Assembly (NCBI GenBank): GCA_045837725.1
Contig: JBEWZL010000244.1
Coordinates: 62,001 to 126,000, forward strand
Length of the DNA: 64,000 bases
DNA from: Vermamoeba vermiformis
Lineage: Eukaryota; Tubulinea; Echinamoebida
Direction: 5' to 3'
The notes below the pieces were generated by a model that did no database searches, was not told the origin of the DNA, and saw nothing but the letters and a program-made list of their open reading frames with translations. Position 1 is the first letter of the stretch. Every line of letters begins with the position of its first letter. This document shows positions 12,081 to 22,616 of this stretch, one piece after another. The translations under genes and the position numbers were made by a program.

Positions 12081-12253
12081 GTTCGTTGTTTGCGTGCTCG
12101 CTCTTCAAGCAAAAAAAAAAAAGAAATACGCCCGCTGTGGGGCTCGAACCCACGACCACACGGTTAAGAGCCGTGCGCTCTACCGACTGAGCTAAGCGGG
12201 CTTGGCGTTGCGGAGAGGCAAAAATATTTTTGAGCCACACAACTTCGGCAAAC
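12081..12253. repeat. 173-bp direct repeat, copy 2 (carries tRNA-Lys)
   Basis: Same sequence and orientation as 912-1084. The right edge lies 62 bp from the stop codon of the FANCF-like gene. As in copy 1, it sits downstream of a minus-strand gene. Confidence 0.9.
12130..12201 (-). tRNA. tRNA-Lys(CUU), copy 2
   Basis: Identical to the tRNA at 961-1032: 72 nt, anticodon CTT, paired acceptor ends GCCCGCT/AGCGGGC, intact D and T arms, and a 12-T run downstream on the minus strand as Pol III terminator. The upstream flank holds an AAAAATATTTTT element about 20-30 nt before the gene, also shared by copy 1. Confidence 0.97.
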
Positions 12254-12314
12254 CCTCGAAGATACCCCAGGCGATATTTGGATAAAACGTGTCGATATTG
12301 CAGCTGCGTACCTT

Positions 12315-13601
12315 TTAGACCAGCGTCAACCTCTCTAATGCCGCTCTCCAGGCGTTGATTCTTGCTCGATACAGTTGTACTCTTTCGTACCAACCTCGTC
12401 CGTTGTTAATATTAATATCAATCAAAAGGCGATACCTACCAGGAACATGGTGATATTCGGTGGCCAGTTCAGCTTCGCCCTTGGCGATCTGCTCCTTTAG
12501 ATAGGCCACGTACACCTGCGAGAAGTTTTTGTATTGCAGCGACAGTTCTCCCAACAGCCTTTCATTCACGTCCCACAATATATCTAACGGAACTTCTTCC
12601 AATATCAAATGAAGCACTCGTTGGTTTGAAGCTTGTTGCGCCAGCGGTACATCCGTGTTGTCTTGCAATAGAAGCATTATAATAACAGCCTCCTAATAAA
12701 AATGTTAATTAATTAGCTATTTAAATAAGGAACATACCAAGCAGGTCTTATCAGCGCGAATAAACGCCTTCAACCTTCCCAGCAACTTGTCTTGTTCTTT
12801 TTCGATATTCTTCGTAACGCTACTATCTTCTCGATCAAATAAAGACACGCAATCTTGCTTAATAAGACGTGCTACGTATTCCAAGTCATTATCTTGCATT
12901 AGATCCGGATAATCTTGCAATGCATCGTGTAATGTATTATTCATTTGCTTCAATATCGTCAAACATGCATCAGGTCGAATAATATTAGCAGTATCCTATA
13001 TAATAATAAGTTAAATATACTAATAAGGACTAAAAACGAACCTGAAGCAAAGAATCAAACGCGTCATTTTGACCGTCGACATCTGGCAACGCTTGGTAAT
13101 CTTGAATAACCCTAATTAATGTATAAATACGATGCATATGCATTTTATATATGAATTGAAATACCGTTGTAATAAAGGAAGAGGTAGATGAGGGTTCTGA
13201 AGCAAAGTACGCAAAGTTGCTTGATCTGCGTATTCAAGTGTAGAAAGAGCTAAATCGAGCTACAAAAATGTTAATAATAATATTAATGATTAATATGGAC
13301 CCTTACTTTCATTTCACTTGGGTTTGATTGCTTGATTTTGACCAATAATTTTTCGAGCATAAATTTATCTTTGGCAGGCAATGCTTTAACGATCTGTAAA
13401 TATTATAATAATTAATAATAATATTTTTTAATGGCAATAATATACCTTCGGAAAGTAAGCAGCTTTTTGGAGAGCAGATTCATACGTGGCAATATCCCAG
13501 TCCTTCACTTTAGCACCATTGCACGACAATAATGTCTCCAAAAAAACCTTTATATTATTAGCAAATTGATCCCATGGCACGACGGTGTTTGACCAGCTCA
13601 T
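12315..13601 (-). CDS. FANCF-like protein (Fanconi anaemia core-complex adaptor)
   Basis: Six to seven exons starting MSWSNTVVPWDQFANNIKVF give an all-helical protein of roughly 350 residues, close to vertebrate FANCF (374). From memory, two segments align with human FANCF. Near the N-terminus VKDWDIATYESALQKAAYF parallels VSTWDPATVRRALQWARYL. Near the C-terminus LLGELSLQYKNFSQVYVAYL parallels LLTLVTSRHPALSPVYLGLL, followed by a matching helical tail. FANCF is a scaffold of the Fanconi core complex that ubiquitinates FANCD2-FANCI at interstrand crosslinks. The gene is divergent from the exonuclease/ATPase fusion, with E2F-like boxes about 150 bp upstream of its start. The assignment rests on remembered alignment only. 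Confidence 0.55.
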
Positions 13602-14263
13602 TCCTGAGAAAATAAATATTTGAATAATATTGATTTATTGCGACAAAAGCTTTCAAAAGCCAAGCAAAGGAAAATATTTTTAATTTGACTGGTTAAAAAC
13701 GAGCTGACTTACTCTTTTTACTACGTAAGTTACACGGCGCGTCAGTGATTTCAAGAAATAAAACCAGATCGCGGGAACTAAAAAATGGCGGGCAAAAAAG
13801 GGGAATCGCAATTTAAACGGGCAATCTTTACGGAATGTATTCGTAACGAAATCTATTTGTATTTTATATATTTTGTACTCAATTTATCAACTGGCAAGCC
13901 GGCTAAAAATTTAGCTTGCTCGTTGACTGCGTTTTTTTGTAATACGAACGAATGCGAGGCTTGATAACAATCAAGTTTACGTAAGTAATACAAAACATTT
14001 AACGGAGGTGATTGACGTGCATTTAATAGGGTGAATCCAACAACTGAGCGAAAAAAGAATCAGACAAAAGGACAACAATTGCAACAACCTTTGTTATTGA
14101 CTGAGGTCCATGCTAAAACTAATTCGTGCATCGATAAAAAAGATAAAAGCGCTCAATCACCGCAGTTTCCGTATAAATCACAAGTTAAAATCGACACCTC
14201 ATTTCCTTTTATACTCGCGAATTTAATCTTTCAAGACAAATCAAGCACCACAAGTACATAATA
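13602..14263. other. Divergent promoter region of FANCF-like and fusion genes
   Basis: This 660-bp spacer separates two outward-facing genes. It contains the 51-bp inverted-repeat arm at 13753-13803 with E2F-like boxes. A 76-codon open frame at 14031-14261 is low-complexity and has no exon context, so I do not call it. Confidence 0.55.
13753..13803. promoter_or_regulatory. 51-bp inverted-repeat arm with two E2F-like sites (left)
   Basis: This arm is an exact reverse complement of 22110-22160. It contains CGCGGGAAC and AAAAAATGGCGGGCAAAAAA, both resembling E2F/DP sites (TTTSSCGC core with flanking A/T). Weaker similarity continues past the arm (ATTTAAACG in both). It lies about 460 bp before the start of the fusion gene and about 150 bp before the start of the FANCF-like gene, so it could act on both. 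E2F use is inferred from the consensus. Confidence 0.7.
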
Positions 14264-17184
14264 TGGCCAACTCTCAAACAGAAAGGTATGCATGCAACAG
14301 ATCAAAAGATTCACCGATTTTTTAGATGTACTCAATAGGTTATTCGCACTTACGTACTTCAAGTTATAAATTAAAATAATTAATATCTCTGCTTTACAGA
14401 GAAACACTAGTCAACTTTGTCGAACGTCTGGTTCGACATCCATTAAATGCTTCCATACACGAATTAACCGGCAAAATTCCTGGCGGAAATGTGATGGCGT
14501 TTGTCAACAAGTACCCTTTATTCTTCGAACTGCAAGCTGATGTCAAAACACCCCAAGTCCGACTCAAACAACACACGAGCAAGACTGGCCATAAATGGCG
14601 AATGTGCGCAGACTATTATTTCACGAATAAATGCGCGAGAGATCAAGCGTGTCAGTTCTGGCACGGGCCTACTGATCAACGAGACTGCCCTGTCAGGCTC
14701 CAACTCGACACATCCGGCGCAACAGTCACTGCCATTACAACGCCCGCCAACAGCCATTCGCAGAGTAAACCTGTCTTGCCGCCAACCAACAATGTTCAGA
14801 CAAACAAACAGACCCCTGCGCCACCGCCAGCCAAAAAAGCAGCACCTCAGCCACCAAAAGCCAAAACGACCAAACCTGCAGCGCCAAAAGCACCAAAAAA
14901 AGCGGCCAAAAAGGCAGCCCAGAAAAATCCTCAAAGCGGCCAACCACAGCCTGCTGCTTTGAAATCAGACGCTAAAGTGGCCAATACGACTCCGAAGCCA
15001 GTCCCGATTTCGATCTCTGTTCAAAACACCACTCCGCTGCCCGCTACTTTGCCTTCAAACACGCAGCCAAAACGCAGATTTGAAGGCAAGAACTGTTACC
15101 TGGTGCCCAAAGAGAAGACCTGCACCGAGGCCCTCAACGAGTTGATATCCTCAGAAGTGATCGCTGTTGACTGTGAAGGCGTCAATCTAGGTCCCAATGG
15201 CAAGCTGTGTCTGATTCAAATAGCTACGGGCTCAAACGTCTACGTGTTTGACATGTGCGTTGACACGGCTCAACGAGAATCCATTGTCGGTTCACTGAAA
15301 CCGGTTTTCCAGAACGACACCATTAAGAAGATCTTGCATGATGCTAGAAATGATACCGAGGCGTTGTATTCAGTTGGCATTATCAACGAGTACTTCGAGG
15401 ACACGCAGATCTTGTACGGACTTTTGACGAGCTTGCGAGGAAAGCCTGAAAAGAAGATTGGTCTCAAAGAATTAATGCAAAAATATGGATATGACCACGA
15501 GCTTAAGACTACTATGAAGGCTAATTACAAGTCAGATCCGGCTTTGTGGGCTCACCGACCTCTTACTGAAGATATGATCGAGTACGCTGCTTGCGATGTG
15601 GCAAATCTCGCATTGGTTTACAAGAAGTTGAAAGAAGATTTCGAAAAGGAAATAATATTGGTTAGCAGAAACTATGCCATGCCTAAAGAATTGAAATTGA
15701 TAGAGAAAACTTACGCGGATGCGATCAAAATTCAATTGGACGTTAAACTACGACTGTTTTTCACTAAAGAGAAGAAACCTGATCGTAGAGACCTTAGCGA
15801 TGTTTATATGGAAGGTACGACTGGTTTACTTCGCGAGAAATTTTATTAATAATATTTCTCAGAAGTTGCGCCGGTTACAAACAACACGAATGAACGAAGC
15901 GACAATGAATCCGAGGAAAAAAGATTGCTTGCATTATTTCCCGGAAGAAATACGATGGGCTATTGAATCAGAGTCTCGCAGCACTACGGAGACATTGATC
16001 GAAATTGTCATTGATCTGGGTCGGGTTCCGAGAATTAGATTTACATCCAGCGAAGTTCCATTGAATGTCTGTGGTATTATTAAGGACATGGAACCCTTTG
16101 TCGCCAATATTCTGTCTAATTCACAACGCACTGACTTCTCTCGAGAGAATCGCATTGGTATCGAAGTAAGGTCTCACACAGATAAAGTTCTCCGACATTA
16201 ACGAAATTTCTTTAGGGATCTTTGCACCGGATCTCGGCGATTAAGAACGCAGATAATCGCGTGATTGGTCTCACGTACCGCATTGGCAGACATTTGCCTC
16301 GCTCAGCGGAAATCATCACCGATTTGATTGCACGTGTTGCACCCTCGCTTGAAAGCACCGTAGATCACGCACCTCAAAACACATCCATTCTACTATTAGG
16401 ACCTCCCGGTATGACCAATATACTACGAGTATAATTGCAGATCTGCTTAACTGAAGCGTTGTAGGTGTCGGCAAAACTACCCTCTTGAGAGAAATTTCAC
16501 GACTATTGGCTGATGAATACGAACAACGTGTGATGATTGTTGACACGTCGAATGAGATTGGCGGTGATGGCGATATTGCTCACAACTGTATTGGACGTGC
16601 TAGACGTATGCCTGTAAGTGTCGAATATTTAATCGGCAATCGTGTAATGATGTCCTCTTTAGGTGGTTGACAAGGCCTCTCAGCACAACACAATGGTCGA
16701 AGCAGTGCAGAATCACAATCCCACTGTCATTATCATCGATGAGATTGGTACACCGAAAGAAGTCATTGCAGCCAAAACAATCTCGCAACGTGGTGTCTCG
16801 TTGATCGGCACTGCTCACGGCACTTCATTTGACTCATTAATGAAGAATCCAGAGCTCGTGCCTCTACTTGGAGGCATCAGAGAAGTGTTCTTGAGTGATC
16901 GAGAAGCAACGATCAATGATGATGGAACCAAATCCAAAGTCAAACATGAACGAGGTGGCGCTCCTACATTCAACATTATCATCGAAATTATCACGAAGAA
17001 CAAGTTCCGCATTTACGACGATGTAGCGCTGATCGTTGATTCAAAACTCAATCGCAAGCCTTATGTGACAGAGCTGCGATGGTTCGAAGAAGACCGAATG
17101 TACTCCATGCTGGAGCAACATAACTCCTTGGACGCGAAAAAAGGAAAAGTTGAATTTGCTTATGTGAATAACAACAATAATTAA
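14264..17184 (+). CDS. LOTUS-like / CCCH finger / DEDDy 3'-5' exonuclease / SpoIIIAA-Ycf45 ATPase fusion, copy A
   Basis: Six exons starting MANSQTER give about 865 residues. Residues 10-65 form a LOTUS/OST-HTH-like winged helix ([31 protein letters not shown]). A CCCH finger follows at about 76-96 (C-x8-C-x5-C-x3-H), then a Lys/Pro/Ala-rich linker to about 230. The exonuclease at about 235-420 has all DEDDy residues: VDCEG, HDARND and YAACD. Another linker leads to the ATPase (about 490-865): [19 protein letters not shown], Walker A GPPGVGKTT split by an intron, [15 protein letters not shown], Walker [13 protein letters not shown] and SLIGTAHG. The front half recalls Egalitarian/EXD1 RNA regulators. 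The back half is the Ycf45/SpoIIIAA family. An RNA-processing or surveillance role is inferred. The stop is at 17182, with AATAAA-like sequence 15 bp later. Confidence 0.9.
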
Positions 17185-17279
17185 TAGGCCTCGACAATAA
17201 ACGGATTTAAAGTGTTGCTCGGTTTTTTTTGGTTTACACTTAGATTTATATACATAAGTTACACAATAGATAAGACTAA

Positions 17280-19001
17280 TTACAAAGTACCGTAATTCTC
17301 ACCTTCAGATGAATTAGCGTTCAATAATCGTTCTTGAGCCTCTTCGCGCTTCACTCGGATCTGCCACAAGACCATCGCGGCCACAACAGCTGCAAAGACT
17401 ACAGCCACGCCAATAGCTACTACGACTTCTATAATTAACAATGTACTTGGTGGCTTATTTGCATCGTCAGGTTCGCAAATGACGTCTCTGTTGCAAAAAT
17501 GATCCAATTTGAATTCAATTATCACATCCGCTGTTTGAGTGCCGAGCCATAGTTCAGGCACACTTTCATTCTTCATATTATTGATGTAATAAGTCGCGCA
17601 TGTAAAATCAAATTGACTCCATTGTTGGCTTTTCGGAACAATCAATGACGTGCCTTCGTAGTAAAATTTGTTGTGCTCGATCTGGATCGCAAGTTAATGA
17701 AAAAATTAACTTAATTATAATATAATAATAATTTACCTTGGCTAGTGCAGCATTCTTTGTGAATAAATACATAAACTTGCTGTCAAAAGAATAACCAGTT
17801 GTGTTTCGGATCTCAAAATTGATGAAATCTAACGCCTTGTTCATCGGCCACCTAACCATTAATTAGTATTATATTATATTAATATAGTATACGTACTTAT
17901 AAAAGTGAGATAATTCTCGATTATCATTGCTCTCAAACAACAAAAATCCGGACGACTCGATGTCGGTCATTATAGCCACGGGTTTAAAGTTTGTATTCAA
18001 TGAAATTACATTCTTAAGACTATAATAATATATATTAGGGACCTATAATAATATAATATGAATATGAATGACTTACTATGCTTTCTTATTCGGCTCGTAT
18101 CGCATAAAGTACCACTCTTGCAAGTTGGTGTCATTATTGAATTTCGGCTGACAAATAAAGAAGACATATGCGCCATTAATAGTAGTTGTTATTAATGGAG
18201 GACTGTCTAATGAGACACTAGGACAAAAATCTGCTGCTAGTGGATGCGTTGACGACGGATTCATCGTTGTTAGATCCACAACATCGAGCAAGAGTTGCGA
18301 TGAAGTATTATTGTTTGACCCTTTGCTAGTGTATAATAAATATGCTTCGTGCTTTTCCGCTGAAATGCCTCCACCAAAGTAGATCCGATCTGTTTGCAAA
18401 TAACTTGCCGTTGTTCTGTCATTGAGATCGAATGCAATCAATCCATTAGGCGATCCTTTATATGAATCGGTCATAATATAATATTTGGTGCCTAGAATCT
18501 TCGCTTGAAAGAACTACGTTGTAAGAAAATAGGAAAATTAATGAAAATTCGTAAATTAATGCTAATGCGTTGTGTTTATACCTTATAAGCTAATGGAGAT
18601 CCATATTTTGTCATATCAAAATATTGGCTGTATTCTTGAGTGAAATTGGGTGTGTGCAGTGAAGTTATCGCAAAAGCGGATTCAGAGATCTGTACAGTTG
18701 ATTTAGAAAAATCATGCAAAGGTCTTAAAATATTATCAATAATGATAACAACCGATATACATACTTGGTAAACCATAACTAATTTTTCAACGCCAGATTG
18801 ACCTTGCTGCCAAAAATTCAATGATATGTAGCTGATGTTATTTTGATTTGCACCTAATATATTGTAGGCACCGCTGAAATAGTCCTGGGTAAGCAAAAAT
18901 GGCTCGTTTGATATTGAATCCAGCTCAACCGCCGAAACAAAAGATCCGATCAGCCATAAACTCAGCAATAACCGCTGAATTTTGTAGCCGTAAAGCACCA
19001 T
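17280..19001 (-). CDS. Type I membrane glycoprotein with lysosomal-type tail
   Basis: About five or six exons starting MVLYGYKIQRLLLSLWLIGS, a signal peptide ending near FVSAVELDS. The lumenal part has many N-glycosylation sites and strand-rich repeats (NGLIAFDLNDRTTASYLQ, GAYVFFICQPKFNND), suggesting a beta-propeller. A single transmembrane span (LLIIEVVVAIGVAVVFAAVV) precedes a 35-residue tail ending ENYGTL, where YGTL fits the YxxPhi endosome/lysosome sorting signal. No enzymatic motif was found. It is the only gene between the inverted fusion paralogues and shares no similarity with them. Confidence 0.75.
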
Positions 19002-19172
19002 TGTGCTATTTTATCTAACTTAGTACTAAATTTAATTGGGAACGAGCACTGTTCACAAAAAACCACCTGGGCAGGGCGAGATCTATTGCTTTTTCAAGAC
19101 TAATTTATTGCAAGCTAAACTAACTATTACGTGCTCTTATTGCAAAAACCATTATATTCTCTACACTCCGCC

Positions 19173-21752
19173 TTATGCCCAAGAGTTTTGTTCTTCCCAC
19201 TTGCAGTACATCTGATCTCCAAGGAACCAACGGTGTTCGATGGTGTAAGGCTTTCGATTGAGCTTAGCATCTACGACACGAGCAACATCATTGTATATAA
19301 TAAAATGATTCTTCTCGACGATCTCGACTATGACGTTGAATGTAGGAGCGCCACCTCGTTCATGTTTGACTTTGGATTTGGTTCCATCATCATTGATCGT
19401 TGCTTCTCGATCACTCAAGAACACTTCTCTGATGCCTCCAAGTAGAGGCACGAGCTCTGGATTCTTCATTAAGGAATTGAAGTCTGAGCCGTGAGCAGTG
19501 CCAATCAGCGAAACACCACGTTGTGAGATTGTTTTAGCCGCGGCTGCTTCTTTCGGTGTACCAATCTCGTCGATGATAATGACAGTGGGATTGTGATTCT
19601 GCACTGCTTCGACCATTGTGTTGTGTTGAAACGACTTGTCAATAACCTACAAGGCACGACATTAGTCTCGTGCAAAAGCAGTCGTTTGATCACTTCCGTT
19701 TGACACTTACAGGCATACGTCTAGCACGACCAATACACTTATGAGCGATGTCACCATCACCGCCAATCTCATTCGACGTATCGATGATCATGACACGTTG
19801 CTTGTACTCATCAGCGAGAAGTCGTGAAAACTCTCTAAGTAGAGTTGTCTTTCCCTTGCCTATGTTGTACTTAGTGTTTGTACGATAGGTCATTAACAAG
19901 ACATATTGCGTACCAGGTTTTCCTAAGAGCAAGATGGAGATATTTTCCCGCGCAACACGTGCAATCAGATCAGTGAAAATTTCAGCTGAGTGAGGAAAGT
20001 GTCGACCAATGCGATATGTAAGACCAATGACACGATTTTCTGTGTTCTTAATGGCCGATATACGATGCAAAGATCCCTTAATCAGATGTTAGATGTGCTA
20101 TATACGGCAACACCTGTCCTTACTTCTATGCCAATGCGATTGTCGCGAGAAAAGTCGTTGCGTTGAGATTTCGCCAAGACGTTTCGCACAAATGGCTCCA
20201 CGTCCATTACAACTTCGCCATCCAACTCCTCGTGCGTGCCGTCAATGAACACGAGAAGTGGAGCACGTCCCATGTCGATGACTATCTCGATCAGCGTTCG
20301 ACCAGCGCTGCTTGCAACGACTTCGATTGCGTTCTTGATATCATTCGGAAACAGGCCTAACAGCGTCCTTTCTTCAGCTTCATTGTCAATTCGTACTTTT
20401 TCGTTGCTCCCTTGTGTTGGTGTTGGACACAATTTCTGCAGTAAGAAAATTAGCGTTGTTTAATTAACATGAACTAATCGTACCTTCGGCAACGTCTGTG
20501 GGGAGCTTGCGATCAGGTTTCTTTTCGTGGGTGAAGAACAATCTTAACTCAGATCCGACTGGAAGTCCAACAGCAGCGTATGTATTCTCGACGATCTTTG
20601 GGGCTTCGAGGACCGGATTAGCTTTCACATGCTCGATGTCTTCTTTCAACTTCTTGTAGACGGTGACCAAGTTGGCAACATCAAGGCACGCGTACTGGAT
20701 CATCTCGTGAGTCATAGGTCGTTGAGCCCACACATCCGGTTTGTAGTTATATACTCTCTTCATCTTCTTTTTGAGCTCGTGAACGAAGCCGTACTGCTTC
20801 ATTAAAGACTCTAAGCCGAGTTTTTTCTCGGCTGATCCGCGTAACTTGATCAAGTCTGCGTACAAGATCTGCGTGTCTTCGAAGTTTTCGTTGATAATAC
20901 CAACAGCACTTAACGCCTCATTGTCGTTCTTTGCGCTGTGCAAAATCTTCTTAAGGGCGTTGCTCTTGAAGACAGGCTTCAGGGCACTAATGATAGTGCC
21001 TCGTTCTTTCTCGTCAACGCACAAGTCAATCACGTAGACGTTTGAGTTTGTCGCTATTTGAATCAGACACAGCTTGCCATTGGTGCCAAGACCGACACCT
21101 TCGCAGTCAACAGCGATCACTTCTTGGCTGGTAATCTCGGCGAGGATCTCGACACATTGCTTCTCCTGTGGCACTAGATAACAGTTCTTGCCTTCACACA
21201 CTCGCACCACAGGAACTAGATTGTTTTGGCTCGTAGTTGGCTGACCGCTTAGTGACGGTGTCGTAGCTGAAGTACTTGACGGTGCCGCGCCTTTTTTAAG
21301 AATGGGTCTGTCTCGTTTGTCACCACGACCGTGCCAGAAAAAGCATGCATCACCTCTTTTGCATGTACCGTTGAAGTGACGCGTTGTACACATTTGCCAC
21401 TGGTAGCCTGACTTGCTGGTGATCACCTTGATCCGAACTCGCTTGTCATTCTCGTACATCTCGAAAAACTGTGGATTCTTTCGGACGAAATCCGCCACGT
21501 TGCCTCCAGGCACTTGGTTGGCGAGTTGCTTGATCAAATTTTGCTTTGGATGTTGCGTCAGGAAGGCAGCTAGTCTGTTGACAGCTTTCCTATTTAAAAG
21601 TAATTCGTCAGCTAAATGCAATAATGTTTTAAACTATGTCTATGGCGTTTAAATAATAATGGATCTATCAACGTATGGGATCGTATCCAATTAAAAGAAA
21701 TAAAATGAATTGCGTTGCGATCGGGTTGTACATACTTTTGTCCGCTTGCCAT
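19173..21752 (-). CDS. LOTUS-like / CCCH finger / DEDDy 3'-5' exonuclease / SpoIIIAA-Ycf45 ATPase fusion, copy B
   Basis: Inverted paralogue of the gene at 14264-17184, with the same domain order and matching intron positions. It starts MASGQK, with the intron splitting the next Lys codon. The LOTUS-like part has NLIKQLANQVPGGNVADFV and NPQFFEMY. The CCCH finger is C-x8-C-x5-C-x3-H (CTTRHFNGTCKRGDACFFWH). The exonuclease has VDCEG, HSAKND and YACLD. The ATPase has [33 protein letters not shown] and [12 protein letters not shown]. The linker between finger and nuclease is much shorter than in copy A, and its K/P/A tract is absent. Both copies keep every catalytic residue seen, so neither looks dead. 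It ends WEEQNSWA. Confidence 0.9.
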
Positions 21753-22616
21753 GATTCGTGCTTGATTTTGTTGACTTATTGTTGCTTACTGGGTTGTTTT
21801 GATGAATAAAATGACCAAAACTTGGCCTGGTATAAAAGCCTAGCAAACACGCCGTGTGAGGTCCGCGGACAGGTCGGTTCACAAATTCAATTCAGTATTA
21901 TTTTAATACGAAATTCATCTGCTGTAAGTAAGTATTAAGTTCGTGTATAAACGCATATACGAATTTCAGACGTGAAGCTTTACTACGTTAGCACGTTGCA
22001 GATTTGGATTTCGTCGTGCCAACTCGCGATTGGTAATTCAGTAATTAATATGATGGTACATAAAGCTTAATAACTCGACGTACTAATCAGATTTCGTTTA
22101 AATGCCATCCCCCTTTTTTGCCCGCCATTTTTTAGTTCCCGCGATCTGGTTTTATTTCTTTTTTGATTTGGCGTGGGTGTTGGTGGTTGGTGTTTACCCG
22201 AGAAATTAAAGAAATTTATCAATCTTCTTTGACCCAATAAAGGGTGAAAGATAAAAAAGTCGTCATTCGCTCAAAATTGTTGTTTTGTGTTCGATCAGCT
22301 CCACGCTAATTTTGGGAGCCTTAGCTGCACTTCCCGCCAAATTACGTGAGAGCCTTTACGAACCAAATGCTCATAGTTAAGTTAATATGGTACGAAGCTA
22401 GGGCTCGATAGTCTAGAAATAAAAGATCCTTTATTTATGAGGCATTATAAATTAAAAAAATTCTAAGCGACCATTAAATTATTATTATTATGTACATTTG
22501 ATACCAAAGTGAGTTCGATGAATTAACAGTTCTTGAAAGTGATACCGCAAACAGAGAAGATGATAATCAAAATGATGATCTAAATTAAATATTATGGATT
22601 AGAAATGTTATCCTCG
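21753..22616. other. Promoter region of fusion copy B; 3' flank of the SNARE gene
   Basis: The spacer holds the right inverted-repeat arm (22110-22160) and a separate TTCCCGCCAAA box at 22331-22341, a close match to the E2F consensus. An AT-rich stretch at 22400-22600 is probably the 3' flank of the VAMP7-like gene. No coding sequence is visible. Confidence 0.5.
22110..22160. promoter_or_regulatory. 51-bp inverted-repeat arm with two E2F-like sites (right)
   Basis: Exact reverse complement of 13753-13803, lying about 360 bp upstream of fusion copy B. It keeps TTGCCCGCCATTTT and GTTCCCGCG. Perfect identity over 51 bp, between genes whose coding parts have clearly diverged, suggests selection or recent conversion. 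Confidence 0.7.

Noticed and set aside
14031-14261. 76-codon frame upstream of the fusion gene
   Set aside because: Low-complexity, ends just before the fusion start and has no splice context; probably 5' leader.
14518-14947. Cys/Trp/Phe-rich frames antisense to the fusion gene
   Set aside because: They mirror the Lys/Pro/Ala-rich linker on the plus strand and have no independent support.
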